A stretch of DNA of 6,592 nucleotides from a bacterium (GCA_022842225.1 JALHPX010000064.1:4364-10955), one strand, 5' to 3'; shown: positions 1 to 5,728, counted from the first letter of the stretch. Notes: generated from the letters alone by a model not told the origin. Made by a program: numbers and translations.

Positions 1-2
1 TT

Positions 3-470
3 TTACTGGGAGCCACCGGCCTGGGGGCGTTAACCGGAAGTCTGTACTTGGCGTCGCGAGAATCAATCGTCGGATTAGGTCGCGTGATTCTGCGAGCAGC
101 TACCGTTCTAGGAATTGGCCTTTTTTGTTTTGGCTTCTCCCGCTCAATCTATCTCTCTGTACCCATTCTGCTCATTGCCGGATCCTCAACGGTGTTGTTG
201 ATGGCCTCTTCGAACACCATCCTGCAGACGATTATAGACGACGATAAACGCGGCAGAATCATGAGCCTCTTTAGCATGGCGTTTATGGGCACGGCTCCAT
301 TTGGCGCGCTCCTATCGGGAAATCTAGCCACCTGGATAGGCGCCCCTAACACATTTATCGTCTGCGGCCTGGTCTGCTTACTCAGCGCGTGGTTCTTCAA
401 ACGCAAGCTCCCAGGAATCGCCACCTACGTCCGCCCAATCTACGTCAGCAAGGGCATCTTAAGCGCCTAA
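3..470 (+). CDS. MFS transporter, C-terminal part (DHA3 / MFS_3-like efflux family), 5' truncated by contig edge
   Basis: The reading frame is open from base 3, so the gene enters from the left edge and only the last 155 residues are present. They hold about four to five hydrophobic helices with short loops. The cytoplasmic loop with DDDKRGRIMSLFSMAF followed by GxAPFGALLSGNLATWIGAP is typical of the C-terminal half of MFS_3/DHA3 exporters (EntS-like, multidrug or siderophore efflux), where a D-E-x-RGR-(V/I)-MS motif precedes helix 10 or 11. It would act in the inner membrane as a proton-driven exporter; the substrate cannot be told from this part. The TTG at position 48 is an internal codon, not the start. 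The next gene begins 62 bases downstream on the same strand. The family is well supported; the specific function is not. Confidence 0.85.
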   Translation, partial: LLGATGLGALTGSLYLASRESIVGLGRVILRAATVLGIGLFCFGFSRSIYLSVPILLIAGSSTVLLMASSNTILQTIIDDDKRGRIMSLFSMAFMGTAPFGALLSGNLATWIGAPNTFIVCGLVCLLSAWFFKRKLPGIATYVRPIYVSKGILSA

Positions 471-532
471 AACTGCAGAGAAATAACTGGCCCTTCCGTC
501 GATTACGCCAACTATGCTAGAAACTCTCACCC

Positions 533-1312
533 TTGAAAAAGTTGTTCCTAATTTTGCTGGTACTAGCCACGCTTCCCGCGCCCGCCGCGGATAAGCAGAT
601 CACCCTATCGCCAGCCGCGGCTTGCGCTCTGTCGATGGCGGGGAAGCAGTTTACCGTCGGACTTTGGGCTCGGGACGGCATTTGTGATGGCGAATGCTTG
701 ATGCACACTTCGATCCTGACCGAACTGCTCCGCCCTTACGTCCGGCTAAGAATTATTCCCGAGCTTCTAACTGCTAGAGAACTAGATGAGCTGGATGCGT
801 TGCTCATTCCGGGTGGTTATATGGACGAAGCGCGCGATTTGCTGACACGAGAGGAAATGTTGGCGATGGAAAGTTTTGTGCAATCAGGCGGGCTCTATAT
901 GGGAACTTGCATGGGTGGTTATTTGGCCGCGCAAACGATCCACGGAGTTTGCCTCGCTCCCGGCGTGCAGGCCTTGCGGTACAGTGGGCGCTCTTGGGAA
1001 AAAATTCGGTTGTCGGGCGTGGCCACTGATTGGGTGGAAGACACCTTTGTAAATCGTGCCCTGCGGTTGGGAGCCGATCCGGCGCCTAGATTAAAATACG
1101 TCAATGGGCCGGTGTTCGCAGTGAGTTCTCCGTCGGTAGAAGTAACGGGAACATTTATCGGGAGTAGTGAACTAAAAGGAAAAACAGCGTCGGTGCGCCT
1201 GCGTAACGGCAAGGGCAGAGTTTTTTTAATGTCTCCACACCCTGAATTATCGCCAGCGGGCCAGACGCTGTTTCTAAATGCGCTTGTGCACGAGCTACTG
1301 GCTAGTGACTAG
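533..1312 (+). CDS. Exported class I glutamine amidotransferase-like protein (BPL_N-like domain)
   Basis: This 259-residue protein starts at TTG. A stop codon in frame at 518-520 leaves no ATG or GTG upstream, and the TTG opens a normal signal peptide (MKKLFLILLVLATLPAPAAD, cleavage near residue 19). The mature part has a GATase1-like layout: LIPGGY at about 91-96, nucleophile elbow GTCMG with Cys126, a YVNGPVF segment at about 189-195, and SPHPE with His236 and Glu238. The triad is complete. KYVNGPVF together with GKGRVFLMSPHPEL resembles the BPL_N family (the N-terminal domain of eukaryotic biotin-protein ligase, also found alone in bacteria), whose bacterial role is unclear. No synthetase domain is fused to it. 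No strong Shine-Dalgarno is visible; TATGCT at 513-518 could be a -10 box, which would make the leader very short. The gene ends 12 bases from the convergent lipoprotein gene. Fold is confident; substrate is unknown. Confidence 0.85.
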   Translation: MKKLFLILLVLATLPAPAADKQITLSPAAACALSMAGKQFTVGLWARDGICDGECLMHTSILTELLRPYVRLRIIPELLTARELDELDALLIPGGYMDEARDLLTREEMLAMESFVQSGGLYMGTCMGGYLAAQTIHGVCLAPGVQALRYSGRSWEKIRLSGVATDWVEDTFVNRALRLGADPAPRLKYVNGPVFAVSSPSVEVTGTFIGSSELKGKTASVRLRNGKGRVFLMSPHPELSPAGQTLFLNALVHELLASD

Positions 1313-1313
1313 C
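1301..1313. repeat. Short palindrome at the junction of two convergent genes
   Basis: GCTAG-TGA-CTAGC spans the stop codon of the amidotransferase-like gene and lies just before the 3' end of the convergent lipoprotein gene. It could form a 5-bp stem with a 3-base loop on either strand. There is no T-tract on either side, so it is at best a weak two-way terminator. Confidence 0.25.
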
Positions 1314-1324
1314 ATTGCTGCTGA

Positions 1325-1645
1325 TTAGCGCTGCCACTGTACAGTGCCACCACTGTAAGGCCCGTTCCACTGAACGAAACCGCCACCTTGTTGTGGGAAC
1401 GCATACTGTTGCGGATAAACGTAACCGCCATTTTGCCATTGCACCTGACCACCGCCGTAAGGACCATTCCACTGGGCTCCGCCCTGTCCTTGGAAATGCT
1501 GTGGATTTTGAAACTGCTGATTATTGTAATTCGGCTGTGGTGCGGGCGGGATGTAAGGCGGTTGCTCTTGGCCGCAAGCCGATAAAAGCAAAGACATTCC
1601 CAACATCAACAAAAACACGCGAACGGTAACTTGAATCGACTTCAT
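1325..1645 (-). CDS. Small Gln/Gly/Trp-rich lipoprotein with two copies of a W-containing motif
   Basis: I place the start at the ATG at 1645 rather than the longer frame beginning at 1750. It is preceded by GGGGGAAG (1658-1651) and opens a classic lipoprotein signal: a charged start, a hydrophobic stretch, and lipobox LSAC with Cys24. Gly at +2 does not signal inner-membrane retention, so an outer-membrane location is expected. The mature 83 residues are low complexity: about a quarter Gln, rich in Gly, Pro, Asn and Tyr. Two near-identical 14-mers, QWNGPYGGGQVQWQ (58-71) and QWNGPYSGGTVQWQ (92-105), lie 34 residues apart, with the Trp pairs 11 residues apart within each copy. No known domain is recognised. 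A flexible, surface-exposed or self-associating tail is an inference from composition. The gene is convergent with the amidotransferase-like gene and divergent from the seven-repeat gene. Confidence 0.8.
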   Translation of the reverse strand: MKSIQVTVRVFLLMLGMSLLLSACGQEQPPYIPPAPQPNYNNQQFQNPQHFQGQGGAQWNGPYGGGQVQWQNGGYVYPQQYAFPQQGGGFVQWNGPYSGGTVQWQR

Positions 1646-1655
1646 AACAACTTCC

Positions 1656-1675
1656 CCCTGGACCATAGGTCCGGG
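1656..1675 (-). promoter_or_regulatory. Candidate hairpin overlapping the lipoprotein Shine-Dalgarno
   Basis: Reading the minus strand, GGACC (1672-1668), loop TAT, and GGTCC (1664-1660) form a perfect 5-bp stem. Beyond a bulged A at 1659, CCC (1675-1673) can pair with GGG (1658-1656), which is part of the GGGGGAAG Shine-Dalgarno. The folded leader would therefore hide part of the ribosome site. Only the base pairing is seen; regulation is inferred. Confidence 0.35.
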
Positions 1676-1680
1676 CCCAG

Positions 1681-1854
1681 CTAGTGCAGGTTTGCTGCCA
1701 ATTGCATTCGAGCGCAGACGCTGTCGACGGCGCTGACCTGGGTGCCGCAAATGGTCACTTTATCGCCGATTTTGAGACGCGCGACGGCATGACGTTCCTC
1801 CGCGCCAGCCGAATAATTTGCTGGGTCTAAACGGGGGAAAGAAATGAAATTACG
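1681..1854 (-). pseudogene. Headless open frame, possible 3' remnant of a decayed gene
   Basis: On the minus strand a frame is open from 1854 to a TAG at 1681-1683 (57 sense codons). From about 1827 on it reads like protein: LDPANYSAGAEERHAVARLK, then IGDKVTICGTQVSAVDSVCA, ending MQLAANLH. Codons show the purine-first bias of real genes. There is no ATG, GTG or TTG upstream of a GTG at 1758, and that GTG has no Shine-Dalgarno. A TAA at 1857-1855, inside the start of the opposite gene, closes the frame upstream. It ends 35 bases before the lipoprotein start on the same strand, which would fit an old two-gene operon whose upstream member lost its 5' end. No family is recognised; IGDKVTICG suggests a beta-rich fold. 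It could be a chance open frame: the plus strand is also open in the same codon phase, though its product looks less protein-like. Confidence 0.3.
1833..1841 (+). promoter_or_regulatory. Strong Shine-Dalgarno of the seven-repeat protein gene
   Basis: GGGGGAAAG ends a few bases before the ATG at 1844, with six bases between the last G of the run and the start codon. It fixes this start and resembles the GGGGGAAG site of the divergent lipoprotein gene. No convincing -35/-10 pair is seen in the divergent spacer. Confidence 0.6.
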
Positions 1855-2620
1855 TTATCTGCTTTTGGTTTTGAGTGTGGCTGTGAATCAGTTCGCGTTC
1901 GCTGACCACGACCGCGAGTGCATCAGCATCTACACCAAAGATAAGAAAATCTACGGTGTTAACGCCAATGGGGATCGCATTATTCCCGTCGATTGGAACG
2001 CGGATACGTATCAGGCGAGCTGCAAGCTCGTTGCCTTTACCTATAACGGCTACGCTTACGCATTTAACGCCAGCGGCCAAAGTCTGATTCCAAAAGACTG
2101 GAAGGCGGATGATTTCCGAGTTTCTAATTCGTTCGTCGCGATGAAATACAACGGCTACTTCTACGCGTTCACCTCCACGGGAACTCAGTTCATTCCCAAG
2201 GATTGGAAGGCGGATACCTACACGATTAATGATTCGTTCGTGACGTTTAAGTTGGGCGACTACATTTATGCATTCAACACTGCGGGCACGAGTCTGATTC
2301 CAAAAGATTGGAAAGCCGACACCTATCAAATGAGCCGCGGCATTCTAGCCTTTAAACGAGGTGACTACATTTACGCCTTTAATTCCGGGGGCACTTCGCT
2401 CATTCCTAAGGATTGGAAAGCGGATAAATACTACGTCTCCAAAAACATCGTTGCCTTTAATCTAGGCGATTTTGTTTACGCCTTTAATGAATCCGGCACT
2501 AGTCTTATTCAGAAAGACTGGAAAGGCACTGGAATCAGGGTCACAGACGACACTGTCTCATTCGATTGGGCGGGCACACTCTACGTCATTAGCAAAACAG
2601 GAAAGCAAATCGTTCCCTAG
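1844..2620 (+). CDS. Exported protein made of seven 35-residue repeats (candidate beta-propeller), function unknown
   Basis: This 258-residue protein has a signal peptide, MKLRYLLLVLSVAVNQFAFA, with cleavage expected after Ala20. Everything after it is repeat. Trp51, 86, 121, 156, 191 and 226 are spaced exactly 35 residues apart. The consensus is roughly VAFxxGDYIYAFNxxGTSLI followed by PKDWKADTY. Units run 21-54, 55-89, 90-124, 125-159, 160-194, 195-229 and 230-258; the last keeps GKQIVP but lacks the DWKAD end. Seven short units alternating VAF, YAF and SLIP strands suggest a seven-bladed propeller, although 35 residues is short for a blade and a solenoid is also possible. Cys26 and Cys60 in units 1 and 2 could form a disulfide. 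It is distantly reminiscent of WG-type repeats but lacks their W-G-x-(I/Y)-(D/N) core. It probably acts in the periplasm or outside the cell, perhaps as a binding scaffold (inference). The transporter gene follows 18 bases later. Confidence 0.85.
   Translation: MKLRYLLLVLSVAVNQFAFADHDRECISIYTKDKKIYGVNANGDRIIPVDWNADTYQASCKLVAFTYNGYAYAFNASGQSLIPKDWKADDFRVSNSFVAMKYNGYFYAFTSTGTQFIPKDWKADTYTINDSFVTFKLGDYIYAFNTAGTSLIPKDWKADTYQMSRGILAFKRGDYIYAFNSGGTSLIPKDWKADKYYVSKNIVAFNLGDFVYAFNESGTSLIQKDWKGTGIRVTDDTVSFDWAGTLYVISKTGKQIVP
1904..2617 (+). repeat. Seven in-frame tandem repeats of 105 bp
   Basis: The repeats fill the whole mature coding region with a period of 105 bp (35 codons); the first and last are 34 and 29 codons. 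They differ mostly at silent sites: the GTSLIPKDWKAD segment is written with clearly different codons in units 4 and 5. The array is therefore old and held by selection on the protein, not a recent DNA expansion. Confidence 0.85.
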
Positions 2621-2638
2621 AACTCGCCGCACTGCTAA

Positions 2639-3580
2639 GTGTGGAGCATGTTTATTGGCGTGCTTGCCGGTTTAGCGGCCGGGTTCTTTTGGGGATTGTG
2701 CTTACTCGTCCCAAAAGTCCTGGCCGATTTTTCTTCCGCTCAAATCACTTTTGGCAGATTTTTCTTTTTCGGGCTTGCAGCGCTTGCCAGTCTGCTCACC
2801 GATCGCAATACCAAGCAACTCTGGAATCGCAATACTCTCTTCTGGGGAGTGATTCTGAGCCTCACTGGCTATAGCCTTTATTATTGGATGCTGAGTCAGT
2901 CCGTTCAGTTTGCGGGCATTACCACTGCCTCACTCATCATCGGGATGATTCCGCTGACGGTTGCCGTGTGCAGTCGATCGCGACCCAAGCGAGTAGGTCT
3001 TTTTCGGTTTTCGCTTTTACTCATCACAATTGGCATACTGGCGCTCAACTACGATGTGATTTTTCATCCAGCGCTGGGAAGCTACGAACAGCAACACAGC
3101 TTGGGGGTTTTACTAGCCATTGCAGCACTTGGCATGTGGACCTACTTTGCGATCGCAAATGCTCAGTTTTTAGTACGTACAAAAGTGAATAACGTTGCTT
3201 GGACCAATCTGCTTGGCTGCTTTACTTTCGTCGGCATCAGCCTCGTCACCGCTCCTGAATTTCTGATGGGCGAACATGGGTACGCAGAGATGTTCTCGGG
3301 CCCGCGGGCGCCGTTATTCATATTTTGGTCGGCAGTGTTGGGTCTTGGCTCCACCTGGTTAACCACTTTTCTCTGGAACTTCTGCTCTCAACGCGTGCCC
3401 ACCGGCCTCGCTGGTCAACTCATTATTTCCGAAACGATTTTTGCGCTGCTCTTTGGTTTTATCTACGACCACCGCCTACCCTTTGCTTCGGAGTGGGCGG
3501 CAATGGGCTTTTTAATCGCTGGCGTTTTGCTAGGGGTCTATTCGTTCCGCAACGCTAAACGCACCGACGCGCCACATTAG
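2639..3580 (+). CDS. DMT superfamily transporter with two EamA domains
   Basis: This is an integral inner-membrane protein of 313 residues with about ten hydrophobic helices in two EamA halves (about 5-137 and 155-304). The opening GLAAGFFWGLCLLVPKVL and the following GRFFFFGLAAL, and in the second half WNFCSQRVPTGLAGQLIISE with a family-typical Glu before a helix, match drug/metabolite transporters. Members move amino acids, nucleosides or other small metabolites; the substrate cannot be told here. The length is normal for the family. The start is uncertain: GTG at 2639, or ATG at 2648, which would cost three residues. Neither has a well-spaced Shine-Dalgarno (GGAG at 2643-2646 is too close to the ATG). 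The gap to the upstream repeat-protein gene is 18 bases, so the two probably share a transcript, with translation perhaps partly coupled. Confidence 0.88.
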   Translation: MWSMFIGVLAGLAAGFFWGLCLLVPKVLADFSSAQITFGRFFFFGLAALASLLTDRNTKQLWNRNTLFWGVILSLTGYSLYYWMLSQSVQFAGITTASLIIGMIPLTVAVCSRSRPKRVGLFRFSLLLITIGILALNYDVIFHPALGSYEQQHSLGVLLAIAALGMWTYFAIANAQFLVRTKVNNVAWTNLLGCFTFVGISLVTAPEFLMGEHGYAEMFSGPRAPLFIFWSAVLGLGSTWLTTFLWNFCSQRVPTGLAGQLIISETIFALLFGFIYDHRLPFASEWAAMGFLIAGVLLGVYSFRNAKRTDAPH

Positions 3581-3724
3581 TGCCATATTTAAGTGAGACA
3601 CTTGTTACCAGTTCGTTAGGGTAAGGAAGCCCGCGCGCCGCGTCCACACCTATTATAGAAATAGGCTAATCAATCCCGCTCTCCACCCGAACAAACTTAA
3701 AAACTTATACGCGAAGAGAACTCC
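3581..3724. other. Intergenic spacer upstream of the peptidase gene
   Basis: This 144-base gap holds a weak hairpin, AAGTG-AGA-CACTT (3591-3603), just after the transporter stop. It has no T-tract, so it is only a marginal terminator candidate. It also holds a short AT-rich inverted repeat (3649-3665), and the peptidase start is preceded by GAAGAG at 3713-3718. No clear -35/-10 pair is visible. This is the most likely place for a promoter of the right-hand gene group. Confidence 0.4.
3649..3665. promoter_or_regulatory. Inverted repeat overlapping a possible -10 box
   Basis: CCTATT-ATAGA-AATAGG is a perfect 6-bp inverted repeat with a 5-base spacer, 60 bases before the peptidase start. It contains TATTAT, a fair -10 sequence, but there is no recognisable -35 at the usual distance. 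It could be an operator over a promoter; the evidence is symmetry and position only. Confidence 0.25.
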
Positions 3725-5062
3725 ATGGCAAAAACGTGGCTGCTTGTAACTTGTGTCGCTTTGAATTGCTTAAGCACTCGTGCATTTGCACTCGATGCCG
3801 CTCTGGTGAGCAAACTAAAAAACAAACCTTGGGCGCAAAAAGAAGTCGACCGCCACGTGCAAGCTTGCGGCGAAGGGGTGATTGAAGGACAAAGCGGCGA
3901 AAACCGCTGCTCCTATTCGGTGCCCGTCGATGCTTGGCTCCTAAAGCCCACGGCTGAGAAGACTGGGCTTTTGCACGATGAAAACTGGCCTTATGAAAAA
4001 GGTGTGGTGATGTACCAGCCACCCGACATAAAAGCAGAAGACCTTCCAGAATCGTTTGATCTCCGAGACCTCATGACCAACGGACAACCGACTATCAAAA
4101 CGCAAAACTGCGGCGACTGCTGGGCATGGTCGACCCACCACGCTTTAGAAATCGCCCGCGCAGTACACGATCTGGAAGTCGTCGATAACTCGGTGCAAAC
4201 CGTACTTTCTTGCTCGGGTGCGGGAACGTGCGGCGGAGGTTACATGTCGGCTCCGCAGTTCTTGGTAGGTCGAGGCTTGCCGCTCGAAGCAGACTTTCGG
4301 TATGCGGGTTACGACAAGAGATGCCCGTTTACTACTTCATCGATGAAAACGGGCTGGGACGGCAAAGTGATGGAGGCGCCGTACATCGGCTCGTCTTTAA
4401 ATTATTCGCGCGCCGTTTACCCTCAGGAAAACTACGCGGATGGCAATAAAGTAACAAATATGATGAAGGCCATGTACCAGTGGAAAGCGCCACTGGTGGT
4501 CACAGTGGCGGCTTATTCCGCCGGAGCCGGCATTGTGGATTCTTGTTCGAGTATCAACTCTCAGGGCAATCACATGGTCGCTATCGTCGGATGGGAAACC
4601 TGGAAGGGCAAACGCGTTGCGCACGTGTGGAACTCCTGGGGCAAGAGCCACGGCACCGACGGCGTATCGAAAATTGTTTGGGAGTGCGGTTCTGGGAAAC
4701 TAAACCGAGGCTTGGGTTACGAGGCCCGCGTTGTGCAATACAAAGAGCCGAGTTTCGGCTGCGACTTACCTAAAGCGAATGTCGGCAATGCTCAGTACTC
4801 AGTGCGCCCCGGCGAATCACTCACCTTGGGAGCAGCTGCGTACTTAAATCAAACGTGTAAGTGGAGCCCGTCGGAAGGTCTAAAAAACCCGAATGCGTGT
4901 GTGACCACAGCCACCCCATCGAAAACCACGGAGTACCATCTCCAAGCGACCAATCCCTGCGGCACGACTTCGGCAATGACGTTGGTGGAAGTCGCCACGA
5001 CCACTTCGTCGTCGAAGAAAAGGCGTACCATGCTCACTCCGCACGGTGAAGTTGCCTATTAG
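3725..5062 (+). CDS. Secreted papain-family (C1) cysteine peptidase with C-terminal Ig/PKD-like domain
   Basis: The 445-residue precursor has a signal peptide (1-22, ending TRAFA), a pro-region (about 23-107), a catalytic domain (about 108-340) and a C-terminal domain (346-425). LPESFDLRD marks the start of the mature enzyme. The oxyanion Gln127 and nucleophile Cys132 lie in TQNCGDCWAW, His283 in GNHMVAIVGW and Asn303 in WNSWGKSHGTDG, so the active site is complete. Cys129/Cys169, Cys163/Cys200 and Cys274/Cys321 match the three disulfides of papain, fitting a secreted enzyme. Gln to catalytic Cys is five residues rather than papain's six. The C-terminal segment (PGESLTLGAAAY, CKWSPSEGL, TTEYHL) resembles the Ig/PKD-like modules on secreted bacterial enzymes and has four cysteines. 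A Ser/Thr linker and basic tail (KKRR) follow. It should hydrolyse proteins in the periplasm or outside the cell after pro-region removal. The start has GAAGAG upstream. Confidence 0.92.
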   Translation: MAKTWLLVTCVALNCLSTRAFALDAALVSKLKNKPWAQKEVDRHVQACGEGVIEGQSGENRCSYSVPVDAWLLKPTAEKTGLLHDENWPYEKGVVMYQPPDIKAEDLPESFDLRDLMTNGQPTIKTQNCGDCWAWSTHHALEIARAVHDLEVVDNSVQTVLSCSGAGTCGGGYMSAPQFLVGRGLPLEADFRYAGYDKRCPFTTSSMKTGWDGKVMEAPYIGSSLNYSRAVYPQENYADGNKVTNMMKAMYQWKAPLVVTVAAYSAGAGIVDSCSSINSQGNHMVAIVGWETWKGKRVAHVWNSWGKSHGTDGVSKIVWECGSGKLNRGLGYEARVVQYKEPSFGCDLPKANVGNAQYSVRPGESLTLGAAAYLNQTCKWSPSEGLKNPNACVTTATPSKTTEYHLQATNPCGTTSAMTLVEVATTTSSSKKRRTMLTPHGEVAY

Positions 5063-5103
5063 GTGGCCGATCCAACTAAATACACCCGACTAGGCTTATT
5101 AGA

Positions 5104-5140
5104 TGCTCCATGCTATCTCGGTACCACTTTTTATGGAGCG
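5104..5140 (+). promoter_or_regulatory. Candidate Shine-Dalgarno-masking hairpin before the 173-residue protein
   Basis: GCTCCAT (5105-5111) is the exact reverse complement of ATGGAGC (5133-5139), with G-U pairs possible at each end (5104/5140 and 5112/5132). The right arm contains GGAG (5135-5138), the Shine-Dalgarno of the ATG at 5144. The left arm would act as an anti-SD. Ribosomes finishing the peptidase gene and moving on, or a temperature or protein effect, could open it; that part is inference. Confidence 0.4.
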
Positions 5141-5143
5141 AAA

Positions 5144-5665
5144 ATGACCTTACTCAGAGTTGGCCTGTGCCTCTTTTCCCTCTTTGCGTTGACGGTGGAA
5201 GCAGGGTTGGAAACGGACCTGCGCCGGGCCGTTCAAAAAGCATTGGCCCAGTCCTATCCCAGCGATTTTACTCCTGTTGTCGGGGAGGAAAGTCCGATGC
5301 CGTTTCTCGGACTTGAGATTTTTTGGGCCACCGTGCGCACCATCGATATGAAGGGCGAAGGCGATAACAAGATCCAGGTTTGGGTACCGAATCGACAAGT
5401 TGCAGAACCACACCATCTATCTCTCTTTACCGACTTGGGCACGCCCCGTGCGTCTCTCGTCCAGCGACGCATTACCTTCACTCTTAAGTTAGATGGCAGA
5501 GACGCAATCCTAAACATTCCTTTTCCTCCTGGTTTCCATCTGCCGCAGGACACCCTTGGAGGCATTTTTAATGTTTGCATGGCGGGGGTCCTTACCTCGA
5601 AAAAAGAGCCACGCGGTTTCATTCACTCCGATCCGCACAGCGAACGACCGCGGCTTGACGACTAA
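5144..5665 (+). CDS. Small exported protein of unknown function
   Basis: I start this gene at the ATG at 5144. It has GGAG at 5135-5138 and opens a good signal peptide (MTLLRVGLCLFSLFALTVEA, cleavage after Ala20). The frame is open further back to a GTG directly after the peptidase stop at 5062, but that start would bury the signal peptide behind 27 residues. The product is 173 residues, about 153 when mature, with one Cys (145) and no membrane segment. A short helix-like region (LETDLRRAVQKALAQSY) is followed by a beta-rich stretch (WATVRTIDM, KIQVWVPN, RRITFTLKLDG, AILNIPFPPG) and a polar, disordered-looking tail rich in Ser, Pro, Arg and Asp. I recognise no family. Its place directly after a secreted peptidase suggests a partner, inhibitor or accessory factor, but it lacks any inhibitor motif I know. 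Translation may be controlled by the hairpin just upstream. Confidence 0.75.
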   Translation: MTLLRVGLCLFSLFALTVEAGLETDLRRAVQKALAQSYPSDFTPVVGEESPMPFLGLEIFWATVRTIDMKGEGDNKIQVWVPNRQVAEPHHLSLFTDLGTPRASLVQRRITFTLKLDGRDAILNIPFPPGFHLPQDTLGGIFNVCMAGVLTSKKEPRGFIHSDPHSERPRLDD

Positions 5666-5728
5666 TCTTTTCCCAATAGTCTGACCCGATACATGGCGGC
5701 GGGGGCTGCTGTAAATTGGGGGCTAAAC

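Noticed and set aside
1646..1750. Longer start at 1750 for the lipoprotein
   Set aside because: The extra 35 residues precede the lipoprotein signal and would block its use; the ATG at 1645 has GGGGGAAG upstream.
1766..1791. Small 11-codon minus-strand ORF with GAGGA before its ATG (1791-1756), as a leader peptide
   Set aside because: It overlaps the longer headless frame in another phase, and nothing such as attenuator structure or repeated amino acids supports a leader role.
1850..2329. 159-codon open frame on the minus strand inside the seven-repeat gene
   Set aside because: It is the antisense shadow of the 105-bp repeats: one stop-free repeat unit stays stop-free when repeated. The plus frame has the signal peptide, Shine-Dalgarno and codon pattern.
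1904..2617. The 105-bp repeats as a CRISPR-like or mobile repeat
   Set aside because: The period is an exact multiple of three, fills one coding frame, has no spacers and differs mainly at silent positions.
3591..3603. AAGTG-AGA-CACTT hairpin as a terminator after the DMT transporter
   Set aside because: The stem is only 5 bp, AT-rich, and no T-tract follows it.
5063..5143. GTG start directly after the peptidase stop for the unknown secreted protein
   Set aside because: It would place 27 residues before a well-formed signal peptide, whereas ATG 5144 has GGAG at the right distance.
5693..5728. Earlier in-frame ATG at 5693 for the alpha/beta hydrolase
   Set aside because: No Shine-Dalgarno before it, and it adds 12 residues ahead of the KRR start of the signal peptide.
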